This document shows positions 25,839 through 33,971 of a stretch of DNA of 64,000 nt, piece after piece; within the stretch, counting starts at the first letter, position 1, and each line of letters opens with the position of its first letter. The translations under genes and the position numbers were made by a program. The stretch comes from Paenibacillus beijingensis. Lineage in GTDB: Bacteria > Bacillota > Bacilli > Paenibacillales > Paenibacillaceae. The notes below the pieces were generated by a model, which had not been told where the DNA came from, made no database searches, and saw only the letters and a program-made list of their open reading frames with translations. The DNA is taken from contig NZ_CP011058.1 of the NCBI RefSeq assembly GCF_000961095.1, forward strand, positions 3,003,501-3,067,500, in the 5' to 3' direction.

Positions 25839-27688
25839 ACGCCGCGTTCGACATGGGGCAGGAGAGCCCGGATTATTACAGTTTCGGCGCGCCGGACGGC
25901 GAGATGGTGTACTACTTCATTAACGGCCCGACAATGGCGGGTGTGGCGTCACGTTACGCAGAACTTACCGGAGGAGCGCCGCTGCCGCCGAAATGGGCGC
26001 TCGGCTACATTCAATCCAAATACGGCTATGAGAGCTGGTCGGAGGTAAATGCGGTCGTCGACGAGTTCCGCACGAGAGGCATTCCGGTCGATGGGATGGT
26101 ACTCGATGTCTATTGGGCGGCGCCAAACCATTATTTCGATTTCACGTGGAACAGTGCGGGCGGATTTGCAAATCCGGCCGCGAATCTGGCAGCTCTCCGC
26201 AGCAAAGGGATTAAAGTGACCAATATTGTCGACCCTTATGTGCAGCAGACGGCGTCGAACTACGGTGACGGCAATACAAACGGCTACTTTGCCAAGCAGG
26301 GCGGCGCGACAAAGGTTTATCAGGCGTGGTACGGCCCTTCCGGTCTGATTGATTACACGAACCCGGCTGCTGCGGTCTGGTTTACGAACGATCCGGCCCA
26401 TACGAAGGACGTCCGCCAATTGTGGGACGACGGCGTCCGCGGCTGGTGGATCGACCTGAACGAACCGGAAACGCCGGTCAATCCGGCGGACGAATTCATG
26501 CGCGGAACGGCCGACAAGGTTCACAACGTGTATGCGCTGAGCGAGGCGAAAGCGTTCTACGATGCGCAGCGGAGCTACACGGATGAACGGGTATGGAATC
26601 TGGCCCGCTCGGGATTTTCCGGCATTCAGCAGTACGGAACGACGGTATGGACCGGCGACGTGGACGCCTCGTGGGATGCTCTGACGCATAATCTGCAGCT
26701 CGGAATGAGCGCGGGCATGTCCGGCATTCCTTACGTCGCGACCGATACCGGCGGATTTAACGGGAAGCCGTCGGCGGAGCTGTATACGCGCTGGATGCAG
26801 GCGTCGGCGTTCATGCCGATTTTCCGCGCGCACGGCTGTGAATGCGGCGATCCGACGAACACGAGAGAGCCGTGGGCGTTCGGGACTACGGCAGAGGGAA
26901 TCGTGAAGGATGCCATCAAGCAGCGGTACCGGATGCTTCCGTACATTTATTCGGCGGCCAAAGATACGCTTGCAAGTGGTACGCCAATGATGAAGCCGCT
27001 CGTGGCGGATTACCCCGGCGATGCGAATGCGGCGAATCTGCAGGATCAGTGGATGTTCGGACCGTCGCTGCTTGTAGCGCCGGTGCACGCCGCAGGTGCG
27101 ACCAGCCGCTCGGTTTATCTCCCGTACGGGACATGGTACGACTGGAACAGCGGCTCCAAATGGAGCGGCGGTCAAACCATCACGTACAGCGCGCCGCTGG
27201 AGACGATTCCGGTGCTCGTCAAGGAAGGGGCGATCGTACCGCTCGGCAAAGATATGAATTATGTCGGGGAAACAGCGGACGATTTTATCAACCTGAAGGT
27301 GTATCCGCTCGCCGCGGGAGGCACTTCCAGTTATTCGCTTTATGAAGACGACGGATTGACCTACGGCTATGAAACGGGCGGGAGCAGGGAGACGTCGATT
27401 ATAGTGAACAAGGGCAGTTCCGCGATCAGCCTGAACATCGGGGCGGCGCAGGGAAGCTACCCGGGCCAGCCGAATAGCAGGCAGTGGCGCTCCGAAGTGA
27501 AGACGGAATCGCTCAATGTCGCCACCGTCAAACGGAACGGCACGGCGCTGACCAAAGTAAACACGTTCAGCGAGTTTAACACCGGTACGGACGTCTGGTA
27601 CAACGATGCCGCTTCGGGCACGGTGTATATTCAAACGGCCTTCGTGCCGACGACGCAAGCGCAGACGATCGAGTTGACGAGCAGTTGA
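25835..27688 (+). CDS. GH31 catalytic part of the same enzyme (predicted 6-alpha-glucosyltransferase / alpha-glucosidase)
   Basis: Continuation of the broken gene, 617 residues in the -1 frame. Seen: VDGMVLDVYW, the GH31 nucleophile Asp207 in GWWIDLNEPE, the acid/base Asp275 in VWTGDVDASW, and the PIFRAHGCECGD segment, followed by the C-terminal beta domains. GH31 enzymes of this branch hydrolyse or transfer alpha-glucosyl groups. In a CI locus a 6-alpha-glucosyltransferase that builds alpha-1,6 chains from starch is expected. ATG 25835 overlaps the upstream stop as ATGA but has no ribosome site, so it is not a convincing independent start. The full enzyme would be about 1741 residues. Confidence 0.85.
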   Translation: MNAAFDMGQESPDYYSFGAPDGEMVYYFINGPTMAGVASRYAELTGGAPLPPKWALGYIQSKYGYESWSEVNAVVDEFRTRGIPVDGMVLDVYWAAPNHYFDFTWNSAGGFANPAANLAALRSKGIKVTNIVDPYVQQTASNYGDGNTNGYFAKQGGATKVYQAWYGPSGLIDYTNPAAAVWFTNDPAHTKDVRQLWDDGVRGWWIDLNEPETPVNPADEFMRGTADKVHNVYALSEAKAFYDAQRSYTDERVWNLARSGFSGIQQYGTTVWTGDVDASWDALTHNLQLGMSAGMSGIPYVATDTGGFNGKPSAELYTRWMQASAFMPIFRAHGCECGDPTNTREPWAFGTTAEGIVKDAIKQRYRMLPYIYSAAKDTLASGTPMMKPLVADYPGDANAANLQDQWMFGPSLLVAPVHAAGATSRSVYLPYGTWYDWNSGSKWSGGQTITYSAPLETIPVLVKEGAIVPLGKDMNYVGETADDFINLKVYPLAAGGTSSYSLYEDDGLTYGYETGGSRETSIIVNKGSSAISLNIGAAQGSYPGQPNSRQWRSEVKTESLNVATVKRNGTALTKVNTFSEFNTGTDVWYNDAASGTVYIQTAFVPTTQAQTIELTSS

Positions 27689-27753
27689 CGACGAAAGGCC
27701 AATTAAAGACTGGCCCATAACGGGTAAATAATGGAGCGTAACTTAAATGAACC

Positions 27754-27799
27754 TACCGTCCCGCAGCGCGGCAACAACGCGGCGGGACGGTATTTTTTT
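27754..27799 (+). terminator. Rho-independent terminator of the CI locus
   Basis: TACCGTCCCGC pairs perfectly with GCGGGACGGTA and is followed by seven Ts. It lies 66 bases after the GH31 stop. Confidence 0.93.
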
Positions 27800-27840
27800 C
27801 GAATCGTACCCGTTACCGGCACCTTCTCATCTGCCTCCGC

Positions 27841-27939
27841 TGACGGTTCTCCCAAAATATAATTCGACGCATCAAATGCAAGGAAGCAGATGACCTCCGC
27901 GATTTCCAACGGGGCTAATGGATCGTTTGCGTTATATGC
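27841..27939 (-). pseudogene. Fragment of a short-chain dehydrogenase gene
   Basis: Minus-strand frame reads ...NDPLAPLEIAEVICFL and AFDASNYILGEP, resembling the C-terminal SDR segment (pEEIAe.i.FLaSd.asYitGe). Neither the start nor the rest of the fold is present. Weak but specific-looking. Confidence 0.4.
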
Positions 27940-28018
27940 CGCTGACCGTTATCGTTAGAGTTGATTCTGTTTGCGGATCGTTCGGGTGATTTTAGGAGCA
28001 GGAAAGGATGTGCGAAAA

Positions 28019-28486
28019 ATGAAGCAGGAGCAGGCGCTTCTTTCGGAGGAGCTGTTCGGGCTGCTGAACGGAACCAATATTGCGGACAAACAGCACGAAG
28101 CGATTATGCTGCAGACGGTCGGAGCGGACATGTGGCCGCACACGGCGATGATCAGCGTCGGGGAGCTGTTGGCGCTCGACCGCAGCAATCTGCGGCTCGG
28201 CTTGTGGGCAGGAACGCGCACGGCGGAAAATATTATCCGCACGGGCAAAGCCGCTTTCGCGTTATGCTACAAAGGGAAGGCGCATTACGTGAAGCTGTCT
28301 CTGGAGCAGCTTGCGCCGCTGCCGGGCGCCCGCTTTCCGGGCGAACGGTTTGCGGCGACAGTGACGGAAACGCGCGAGGATGAGGCAAAGTACGCGGCCA
28401 TCACGTCGGGAGTGCAAATCCAGCTGCTCGACCCCGGTTCGGTTTTGGAGCGGTGGGCGCAAACGATTCGGGAGCTGAAGAGTTGA
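28019..28486 (+). CDS. PNPOx-like (pyridoxamine 5'-phosphate oxidase fold) family protein
   Basis: Protein of 155 residues with the split-barrel flavin-binding layout: PHTAMISVGELLALD near the start, then LRLGLWAGTRTAENI and KAAFALCYKGKAHYVKL. Such small proteins bind FMN, F420 or heme and often act as reductases or oxidases of unknown substrate. ATG 28019 is taken as the start, with GGAAAGG at 28001-28007; GTG 28010 is possible. It stands alone between the CI locus terminator and a gene-free stretch. Confidence 0.75.
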   Translation: MKQEQALLSEELFGLLNGTNIADKQHEAIMLQTVGADMWPHTAMISVGELLALDRSNLRLGLWAGTRTAENIIRTGKAAFALCYKGKAHYVKLSLEQLAPLPGARFPGERFAATVTETREDEAKYAAITSGVQIQLLDPGSVLERWAQTIRELKS

Positions 28487-28674
28487 CCCGTTGATGCTGG
28501 ATCCGCCGATCGGTAAGATGGCTGAACCGCTGTTTCGGCAGCGTGGCTGATAAGATGATTTGTTGGTCGAATGTCGGCACCGTATTCCGCGCCGAGAGCC
28601 GCACGCGGCAGAACAGATCCGATGATCCGAAGGCCTAGATCGACGGGTCCACTTCACTTTTTTCTAAATCCAAC
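28487..28674. other. Gap after the PNPOx-like gene
   Basis: No gene or clear signal is seen before the promoter at 28675. The whole gap up to the LacI gene at 29170 is listed through its separate promoter, operator and terminator entries. Confidence 0.4.
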
Positions 28675-28703
28675 TTGACGGATAGGAATTAACGTGATAA
28701 CTT
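28675..28703 (+). promoter_or_regulatory. Sigma-A-type promoter in a gene-free stretch
   Basis: TTGACG at 28675-28680 and TAACTT at 28698-28703 with a 17-base spacer. A transcript from here would cross the operator at 28778 and end at the hairpin at 29061. Confidence 0.55.
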
Positions 28704-28777
28704 GTTAACAACAACAAACGAGTGGTGAACAAACGAGAGAGCTGAGGCTTAAGCAATATACACTCTTCTTGTTGGGA

Positions 28778-28793
28778 GTGAAAAGCTTTTCAG
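28778..28793. promoter_or_regulatory. Predicted LacI-family operator 1
   Basis: GTGAAAAGCTTTTCAG, sharing the 14-base palindrome TGAAAAGCTTTTCA with the site before the importer gene at 30217. It is the LacI-type even-symmetry half-site pattern with a central pair. Confidence 0.65.
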
Positions 28794-29060
28794 CTGTTTC
28801 ATTCGGCAAGCGGACAACCGCGCAGCCGAACTTCTGCTCCACCATAAAAAAGGAGAGCGGAGCGGGCGGATTGTTCTGGAGAAGCGCATGCGTTCGCCTG
28901 AAGGCTTTCTGCAAGAAAGCCACTTCGGAAGCATATGCTTTGTTCTTGGATTTCTACCATTACATGGGTTATAAAATCAAGAAATCCTAAGGACGACAGC
29001 GATCGTAAGAATAATCGGCCCACGCAGCGACATATTTTTGAGCCTACTGGAACAACCAGC

Positions 29061-29112
29061 GGCCTACTTTTATTCCTTTCGGACCATCGAAGGGAGAAGT
29101 AGGCCTTTTTGT
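29061..29112 (+). terminator. Rho-independent terminator before the LacI gene
   Basis: GGCCTACTT pairs with AAGTAGGCC, with an inner stem CCTTTCG / CGAAGG, followed by five Ts. It ends whatever is transcribed from 28675. Confidence 0.85.
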
Positions 29113-29169
29113 TTCGGGCAAAGGGGATGAAAGCAGCTTTTCACTATTGCGCCGAAGCGGGGAAGAACG

Positions 29170-30192
29170 ATGAAATCGACGATTAAAGACGTCGCACGGC
29201 TGGCTAACGTTTCGATCAGCACCGTTTCGCGAGTGTTAAACAATCCGGAGATCGTAGTGCCCGAGAAACGGGAAAAAGTGCTGGAAGCGATTCAAAGGCT
29301 GCACTATTCCCCCAACGCGCTGGCCAGAGGGCTCATCCACAAGCGGACCCAAACGCTGGGCGTGCTCATTCCGGATATTTCGAATCTGTTTTATTCCGCC
29401 GTGCTCAGAGGAATGGAGGATGCGGCCCACCGGTCGGGCAACAACCTGATCATTTGCAATACGGACAACAACCGCGAGCGCCGCAGCTCGATTCTAAGCG
29501 TGCTCAACGAAAAACAGATCGACGGCGTCGTGTGGACGAGCGAGCCGGTTGACTCCGGCAGCTACGAGCTGTTCGGGAAGTTTGGTTTTCCGGTGGTGCT
29601 TGCCGCCACGCACAGTCTGGAGTTCGAGCTTCCGTCGGTCAAGATCGACGAAGAACAGGCCGCCTACGATGCGGCGGAGTATTTGATCCGGCGCGGGCAT
29701 ACACGCATCGGCATGATCAGCGGGCCGGCGGCCGATCCGATATCGGGGCATCCGCGCATCCGCGGTTTTCTGCGGGCATTGGACGATTACGGCATTGAGG
29801 GGGACGCGCAGTCAAACATCGAGTACGGAAAGTACCATTTTGAGAACAGCTACACCGCAATGAGCAAGCTTTACGCCAAGCTGCCGGATATGACGGCGGT
29901 GTTTGCTTCAAGCGACGAACGGGCGCTGGCGGCCATTTCGTTCCTGCATGACAACCGGATCAAAGTGCCGGATGACATTTCCGTCATCAGCTTCGACAAT
30001 ACCCGGATGGCGGGCATGAGTACGCCAAGGCTGACGGCCGTTGCCCAGCCGCTGTACGATATCGGCTATTTGGCTGTCGCGAAATTGATTGGATTGATCA
30101 ACGGGGAGCCGCCGCAGCAGCTCAGAACGTACGTGGCACATTCCATCGTGGAACGCGATTCGGTCAGCGACCGGGGAGCAGGCGGGTTCTGA
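29170..30192 (+). CDS. LacI-family transcriptional regulator
   Basis: Sugar-responsive repressor of 340 residues. The N-terminal helix-turn-helix and hinge are classic (TIKDVARLANVSISTVSRVLNN ... HYSPNALARGL), followed by a periplasmic-binding-like sensor (LGVLIPDISNLFYSAVLRG; ISVISFDNTRMAGMSTPRLT). GGGGAAG lies before ATG 29170. It is directly upstream of a sugar ABC importer and a sulfatase, and palindromes suited to LacI binding flank it (28778 and 30217), with a degenerate copy at 29128-29143. Autoregulation and control of the importer operon are the likely roles; the inducer may be a sulfated sugar. Confidence 0.94.
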   Translation: MKSTIKDVARLANVSISTVSRVLNNPEIVVPEKREKVLEAIQRLHYSPNALARGLIHKRTQTLGVLIPDISNLFYSAVLRGMEDAAHRSGNNLIICNTDNNRERRSSILSVLNEKQIDGVVWTSEPVDSGSYELFGKFGFPVVLAATHSLEFELPSVKIDEEQAAYDAAEYLIRRGHTRIGMISGPAADPISGHPRIRGFLRALDDYGIEGDAQSNIEYGKYHFENSYTAMSKLYAKLPDMTAVFASSDERALAAISFLHDNRIKVPDDISVISFDNTRMAGMSTPRLTAVAQPLYDIGYLAVAKLIGLINGEPPQQLRTYVAHSIVERDSVSDRGAGGF

Positions 30193-30216
30193 TGCAGCGT
30201 CGCAGCCGACGCTTCG

Positions 30217-30234
30217 TCTGAAAAGCTTTTCAGA
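30217..30234. promoter_or_regulatory. Predicted LacI-family operator 2, ahead of the importer operon
   Basis: TCTGAAAAGCTTTTCAGA, a perfect 18-base palindrome, 70 bases upstream of the receptor gene start. Confidence 0.75.
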
Positions 30235-30303
30235 TAGCAAAAAGCAATTTAAACAATGGAACAATGGAATGTAAAAATCAAACCTTCAGGAGGGCGAAAC
30301 AAT

Positions 30304-31671
30304 ATGGCAAACAAATTATGGAGTCTCGGCTTAAGCGTCACACTTGTGGGAGGACTGCTCGCCGGGTGCGGCAGCTCGGGCGGCAATTCCGCAGGCAATT
30401 CGGCCGAAAGCAGCAGCGGTTCCGCAGAGCAGAGCAATGCGTCCAGTCAAACGTCGAACCAGAGCGAAACGTCCGGCAGCCAGGCAGCTTCCGGCGGAAA
30501 GGTGAAAATCGTGTTCGGCCAGGGCGCCGATCAAACGGAAGGGACGAAGAAGCTGATCGCGGCTTTCGAGGCGAAGCATCCGGAAATCGAGGTGGAGGTG
30601 CGCGAGTTTCCGAACGATTCCTCGCAAATGCACGACCAGCTGGTTACGATTTTAAGCGGCAAATCGTCGGAGCTGGACGTCGTCAATCTGGACGTCACCT
30701 GGCCGGCCGAATTTGCGCAAGCCGGATTTTTGCAGCCGCTTGACCGCCAAATCCAGAAGGACGGCATCGACACGAGCCAATATTTAGAAGGCGGCGTCAA
30801 TGCCGGTTACTACAACGGCCAGCAGTGGGCGCTGCCCCGCTACAACAACGCCGGCCTGCTTTATTACCGCACGGACATTGTGAAAGAAGTGCCCAAAACG
30901 TGGGACGAGCTGCTCAAGCAAGCCGAGCAGTTGAAGGGCAAGGGAGGCACGCAGTACGGATTTGTCACGCAGGGCAAGCAGTATGAAGGGCTGGCCGTCG
31001 GCTTTACGGAGCTGGTCAGCGCTTACGGCGGCACCATTCTGGATGACAAAGGCAATGTGGCCGTCAACAGCCCTGAGGCGCTGAAAGGGCTGAAGAAGCA
31101 AATCGAACTTTTGAATTCGCCCGCCGTCCCGTCCAACATTAACACGTTCACCGAGAAAGAAACGCTGACCGCCTTTATCGAAGGCAGCGCCGTGTTCGCT
31201 CGGCACTGGCCGGCCCTTTACGCGCAGGCGAACGACCCGTCCAAATCGAAGATTGTCGGCAAGGTAGGCATTGCGCCGCTGCCTGCGGGTGACGCCCGTT
31301 CGGCTGCCGCTCTGGGCGGCTGGCTCGCGGCCGTCAGCAAATATTCCGCGCATCCGCAGGAATCGTGGGAGTTTCTGAAGTTTCTGATCAGCGAGGAAGG
31401 GGAAAAAATCATCGCCGTCAACAGCACGCAAACGCCGACCTACCTGAAGCTGTTCGACGATCCGGAGGTGCAGAAGGCGAGTCCGCTGTACGCGAACCGC
31501 GACTTCATGAACGGACTGAGCAGCGCGGTTCCGCGCACGATCACGCCGCAGTATGCGAAAATTTCCGGCCTGATCCAAGTGGAAGTTTCCAAGGCGGTGG
31601 CCGGGCAGCAGACGCCGGAGCAAACGCTCGCTAATTTGGAAAAGGAGATCAAACAAGCCGTTTCCCAGTAA
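30304..31671 (+). CDS. Sugar-binding lipoprotein of an ABC importer (MalE/ThuE-like)
   Basis: Extracytoplasmic receptor of 455 residues. The signal peptide ends in lipobox LAGC at about residue 20, then a Ser/Asn/Gly-rich linker of about 45 residues. The SBP_bac_1 body is clear: KIVFGQGADQTEGTKKLIAAF, LDVVNLDVTWPAEFAQAGFL, and the C-terminal PQYAKISGLIQVEVSKAVAG. ATG 30304 has AGGAGGGCG at 30286-30294. It follows a perfect LacI-type operator and leads two permease genes and a sulfatase gene. No ATPase gene is present, so a shared one is probably used. Confidence 0.93.
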   Translation: MANKLWSLGLSVTLVGGLLAGCGSSGGNSAGNSAESSSGSAEQSNASSQTSNQSETSGSQAASGGKVKIVFGQGADQTEGTKKLIAAFEAKHPEIEVEVREFPNDSSQMHDQLVTILSGKSSELDVVNLDVTWPAEFAQAGFLQPLDRQIQKDGIDTSQYLEGGVNAGYYNGQQWALPRYNNAGLLYYRTDIVKEVPKTWDELLKQAEQLKGKGGTQYGFVTQGKQYEGLAVGFTELVSAYGGTILDDKGNVAVNSPEALKGLKKQIELLNSPAVPSNINTFTEKETLTAFIEGSAVFARHWPALYAQANDPSKSKIVGKVGIAPLPAGDARSAAALGGWLAAVSKYSAHPQESWEFLKFLISEEGEKIIAVNSTQTPTYLKLFDDPEVQKASPLYANRDFMNGLSSAVPRTITPQYAKISGLIQVEVSKAVAGQQTPEQTLANLEKEIKQAVSQ

Positions 31672-31760
31672 CGAAAACAAGAGACTTTAGGCAAATGGAG
31701 AGTCATGCTCACGGCTCTTCATTTGCCGTTATGTATGACTAAAAAGGGGTGACCCGTTCC

Positions 31761-33068
31761 ATGCCGTTCAAACGAAATGGAAGAAAGACCGAAAGCCGGA
31801 TCGCTTACGCGATGATACTGCCGGCGGTGCTGATCATTGCCTTGATTGCGGTTTGGCCGCTCATTCGGTCGTTCTGGATCAGCCTTTACGATCTGCGTCT
31901 GAACGATCCCGCGCGCAATGAAATGCACGCCGAATATTCGATCGATATGGAGAAATACGCAAATACGATGCCGTTTCTGATCGGGGCGATCAATAAGGAA
32001 GTGGGCTCCGCAGACGGAGATGCGAAAACCCGGCTAACTGCGCTCGCGGACCGCGTCCGGGAGCTCGGGGAGTCACTGAAGAGCGATCCGGCTTTTGCCG
32101 CCAGAGAGCAGGAGGTGAATCGGCTGCTCGACGACTTCAAGCCGGTGCCGGATCCATTGAAACAACTGACGATCGACGACGCAAAGGCCGAGCAGCTGCG
32201 CGCCGGAATGACGGAAATCCGCAGCGAGCTGCAAAAGCTCAAAGGTGGCGGGTCGCTGGAGCGCCCCGATGAAGCGGTCGGTCTGACGAAGGCGGTTCAG
32301 GATTCGCTGGCGTCTCCGAACTTTGTCGGGCTGGCGCATTATAAAGCGCTGCTGTCGGGAAACCGTCTATGGGCGGCGCTCAGCAATACCGCGCTGTTCA
32401 CTGTGCTTGCAGTTTCACTGGAAATGCTGATCGGCCTCTTGATCGCGTTGCTTATAAACCGGACGTTCAGGGGCCGCGGTCTCGTGCGGGCGGCCGTGCT
32501 CATTCCGTGGGCGACGCCGACGGCGGTATCCGCGATGATCTGGCACTTTTTGTACGACGGGCAGAATGGGATCGTCGCCAAGCTGTTTGCCGCGGCCGGC
32601 ATCATTCCCAATATGGGAGCGATGCTGTCGACGCGGGGGTGGGCGATGGCTTCTGTTGTCATGGCCGACGTGTGGAAAACGGCGCCTTTCGTCGCGCTGC
32701 TGCTGCTCGCCGGCCTGCAATCCATTCCCGATTCCCTGTATGAAGCGGCGCGTGTGGACGGCGCGAGCCGGTGGCGGCAGTTCGTCCATGTGACCGTTCC
32801 GATGCTGAAGCCCGCTTTTTTCGTCGCCTTAATGTTTCGGACGCTGGACGCTTTCCGGGTGTTCGATCTCATTTACGTGCTGACGGGCGGAGGCCCGGCC
32901 AATTCGACGGAATCGATCTCCATTTACGCTTACAAGACGATGTTCAGCGAGCTGGACTTCGGCACGGGCTCGGCGCTTTCCGTCATTTTGTTCGTATGCG
33001 TGCTGCTGATCAGCATGGTTTACGTGAAGCTTCTCGGATCCGATGCGCTCGGCAGACGGGCGGGGTAG
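31761..33068 (+). CDS. Sugar ABC importer permease, MalF type, with a long extracytoplasmic insert
   Basis: Permease of 435 residues, about 140 longer than a typical MalF/UgpA homologue. After the first membrane segment (ILPAVLIIALIAVWPLI) comes a charged, helical, coiled-coil-like region of about 130 residues (LTALADRVRELGESLKSD...; IRSELQKLKGG), then the other five segments. The EAA loop is SLYEAARVDGASRWRQFVHVTVPML. ATG 31761 is chosen; GTG 31749 directly abuts the GGGG of its ribosome site. The insert resembles the extra periplasmic domain of enteric MalF in position only. Confidence 0.9.
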   Translation: MPFKRNGRKTESRIAYAMILPAVLIIALIAVWPLIRSFWISLYDLRLNDPARNEMHAEYSIDMEKYANTMPFLIGAINKEVGSADGDAKTRLTALADRVRELGESLKSDPAFAAREQEVNRLLDDFKPVPDPLKQLTIDDAKAEQLRAGMTEIRSELQKLKGGGSLERPDEAVGLTKAVQDSLASPNFVGLAHYKALLSGNRLWAALSNTALFTVLAVSLEMLIGLLIALLINRTFRGRGLVRAAVLIPWATPTAVSAMIWHFLYDGQNGIVAKLFAAAGIIPNMGAMLSTRGWAMASVVMADVWKTAPFVALLLLAGLQSIPDSLYEAARVDGASRWRQFVHVTVPMLKPAFFVALMFRTLDAFRVFDLIYVLTGGGPANSTESISIYAYKTMFSELDFGTGSALSVILFVCVLLISMVYVKLLGSDALGRRAG

Positions 33069-33104
33069 CGGTACCTTGGAGATGAAAAGAGAGGGGGAAA
33101 CAGG

Positions 33105-33935
33105 ATGATGAGCAAAAAAGCGGGGCCGTTATTTTACGGCGCGACGGCCGCATTCGTGCTGACGGTGATGTTCCCCTTTTTGTGGGTGCTGCTCGCTTCC
33201 GTCAAGTCGCCGAGCTATTTGTACGGCCGCTACGCTTTTTCGGTGATCGTACCGGGGTATACGCTGGACAACTATTTGTCTGTATTCCAAAATCACCCGT
33301 TCGGCGGGTACCTGCTGAACAGCTTGACGGTCGGGGTGATGACGATGGCCGTCGCGATCGTCGTCGCGTCGTTTGCTTCTTATGCAATTGCCAGACTGCA
33401 CTTCCCGGGCAAAACGCTGTTTCTCGGGCTGCTGCTGGCCGTCTCGATGTTTCCGCAGATCGCGACGATATCGCCGCTGTTTCTGTTCATGCAGCAGGCC
33501 GGCCTGCGCAACAGTTACTTCGGGCTTGTCATTCCGTACGTCACCTATGCGCTGCCGCTTGCGATCTGGTATATGACGACGTTCTTCAAGCAAATCCCGC
33601 GCGAGCTGGAGGAAGCGGCCAAAGTGGACGGCGCGTCGGTATTCGTCGTCTTCTCCCGGATTCTCGTGCCGCTCGTCTCGCCGGGGTTGTTCACGACCGC
33701 CATCGTCGTTTTCGTCGAGGCGTGGCACGAATTTCTGTTCGCGCTCACGATCAATACAAAGGAGTCGATGATGACCGTGCCGGTCGGCATCGCGATGTTT
33801 CAAGGGGAGTTCACCTTCCCCTGGGGCGAAATTTCGGCGGCGACGGTGACCGTCACGGTGCCGATCGTGCTGCTGGTGCTGCTGTTTCAGCGCCGCATCA
33901 TATCCGGCATTACGTCGGGCGCGGTAAAAGAGTAA
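33105..33935 (+). CDS. Sugar ABC importer permease, MalG type
   Basis: Partner permease, 276 residues with six hydrophobic segments. The EAA loop is RELEEAAKVDGASVFVVFSRILVPL and the ending ISGITSGAVKE is typical. GAGAGGGGG precedes the ATG ATG pair at 33105/33108. It is 36 bases after the MalF-type gene and 36 bases before the sulfatase gene, so one transcript is likely. Confidence 0.93.
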   Translation: MMSKKAGPLFYGATAAFVLTVMFPFLWVLLASVKSPSYLYGRYAFSVIVPGYTLDNYLSVFQNHPFGGYLLNSLTVGVMTMAVAIVVASFASYAIARLHFPGKTLFLGLLLAVSMFPQIATISPLFLFMQQAGLRNSYFGLVIPYVTYALPLAIWYMTTFFKQIPRELEEAAKVDGASVFVVFSRILVPLVSPGLFTTAIVVFVEAWHEFLFALTINTKESMMTVPVGIAMFQGEFTFPWGEISAATVTVTVPIVLLVLLFQRRIISGITSGAVKE

Positions 33936-33971
33936 CGAAACCGATCCTACACTTGGAAGGGGCCAATTATA

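Noticed and set aside
25949..27718. 589-codon open frame antisense to the GH31 catalytic part
   Set aside because: Arg-rich, no recognisable motif and no ribosome site; the plus-strand GH31 motifs are unambiguous.
28769..28990. 73-codon plus-strand frame after the first LacI-type operator
   Set aside because: TTG start without a ribosome site, Cys/Arg/Lys-rich random-looking sequence.
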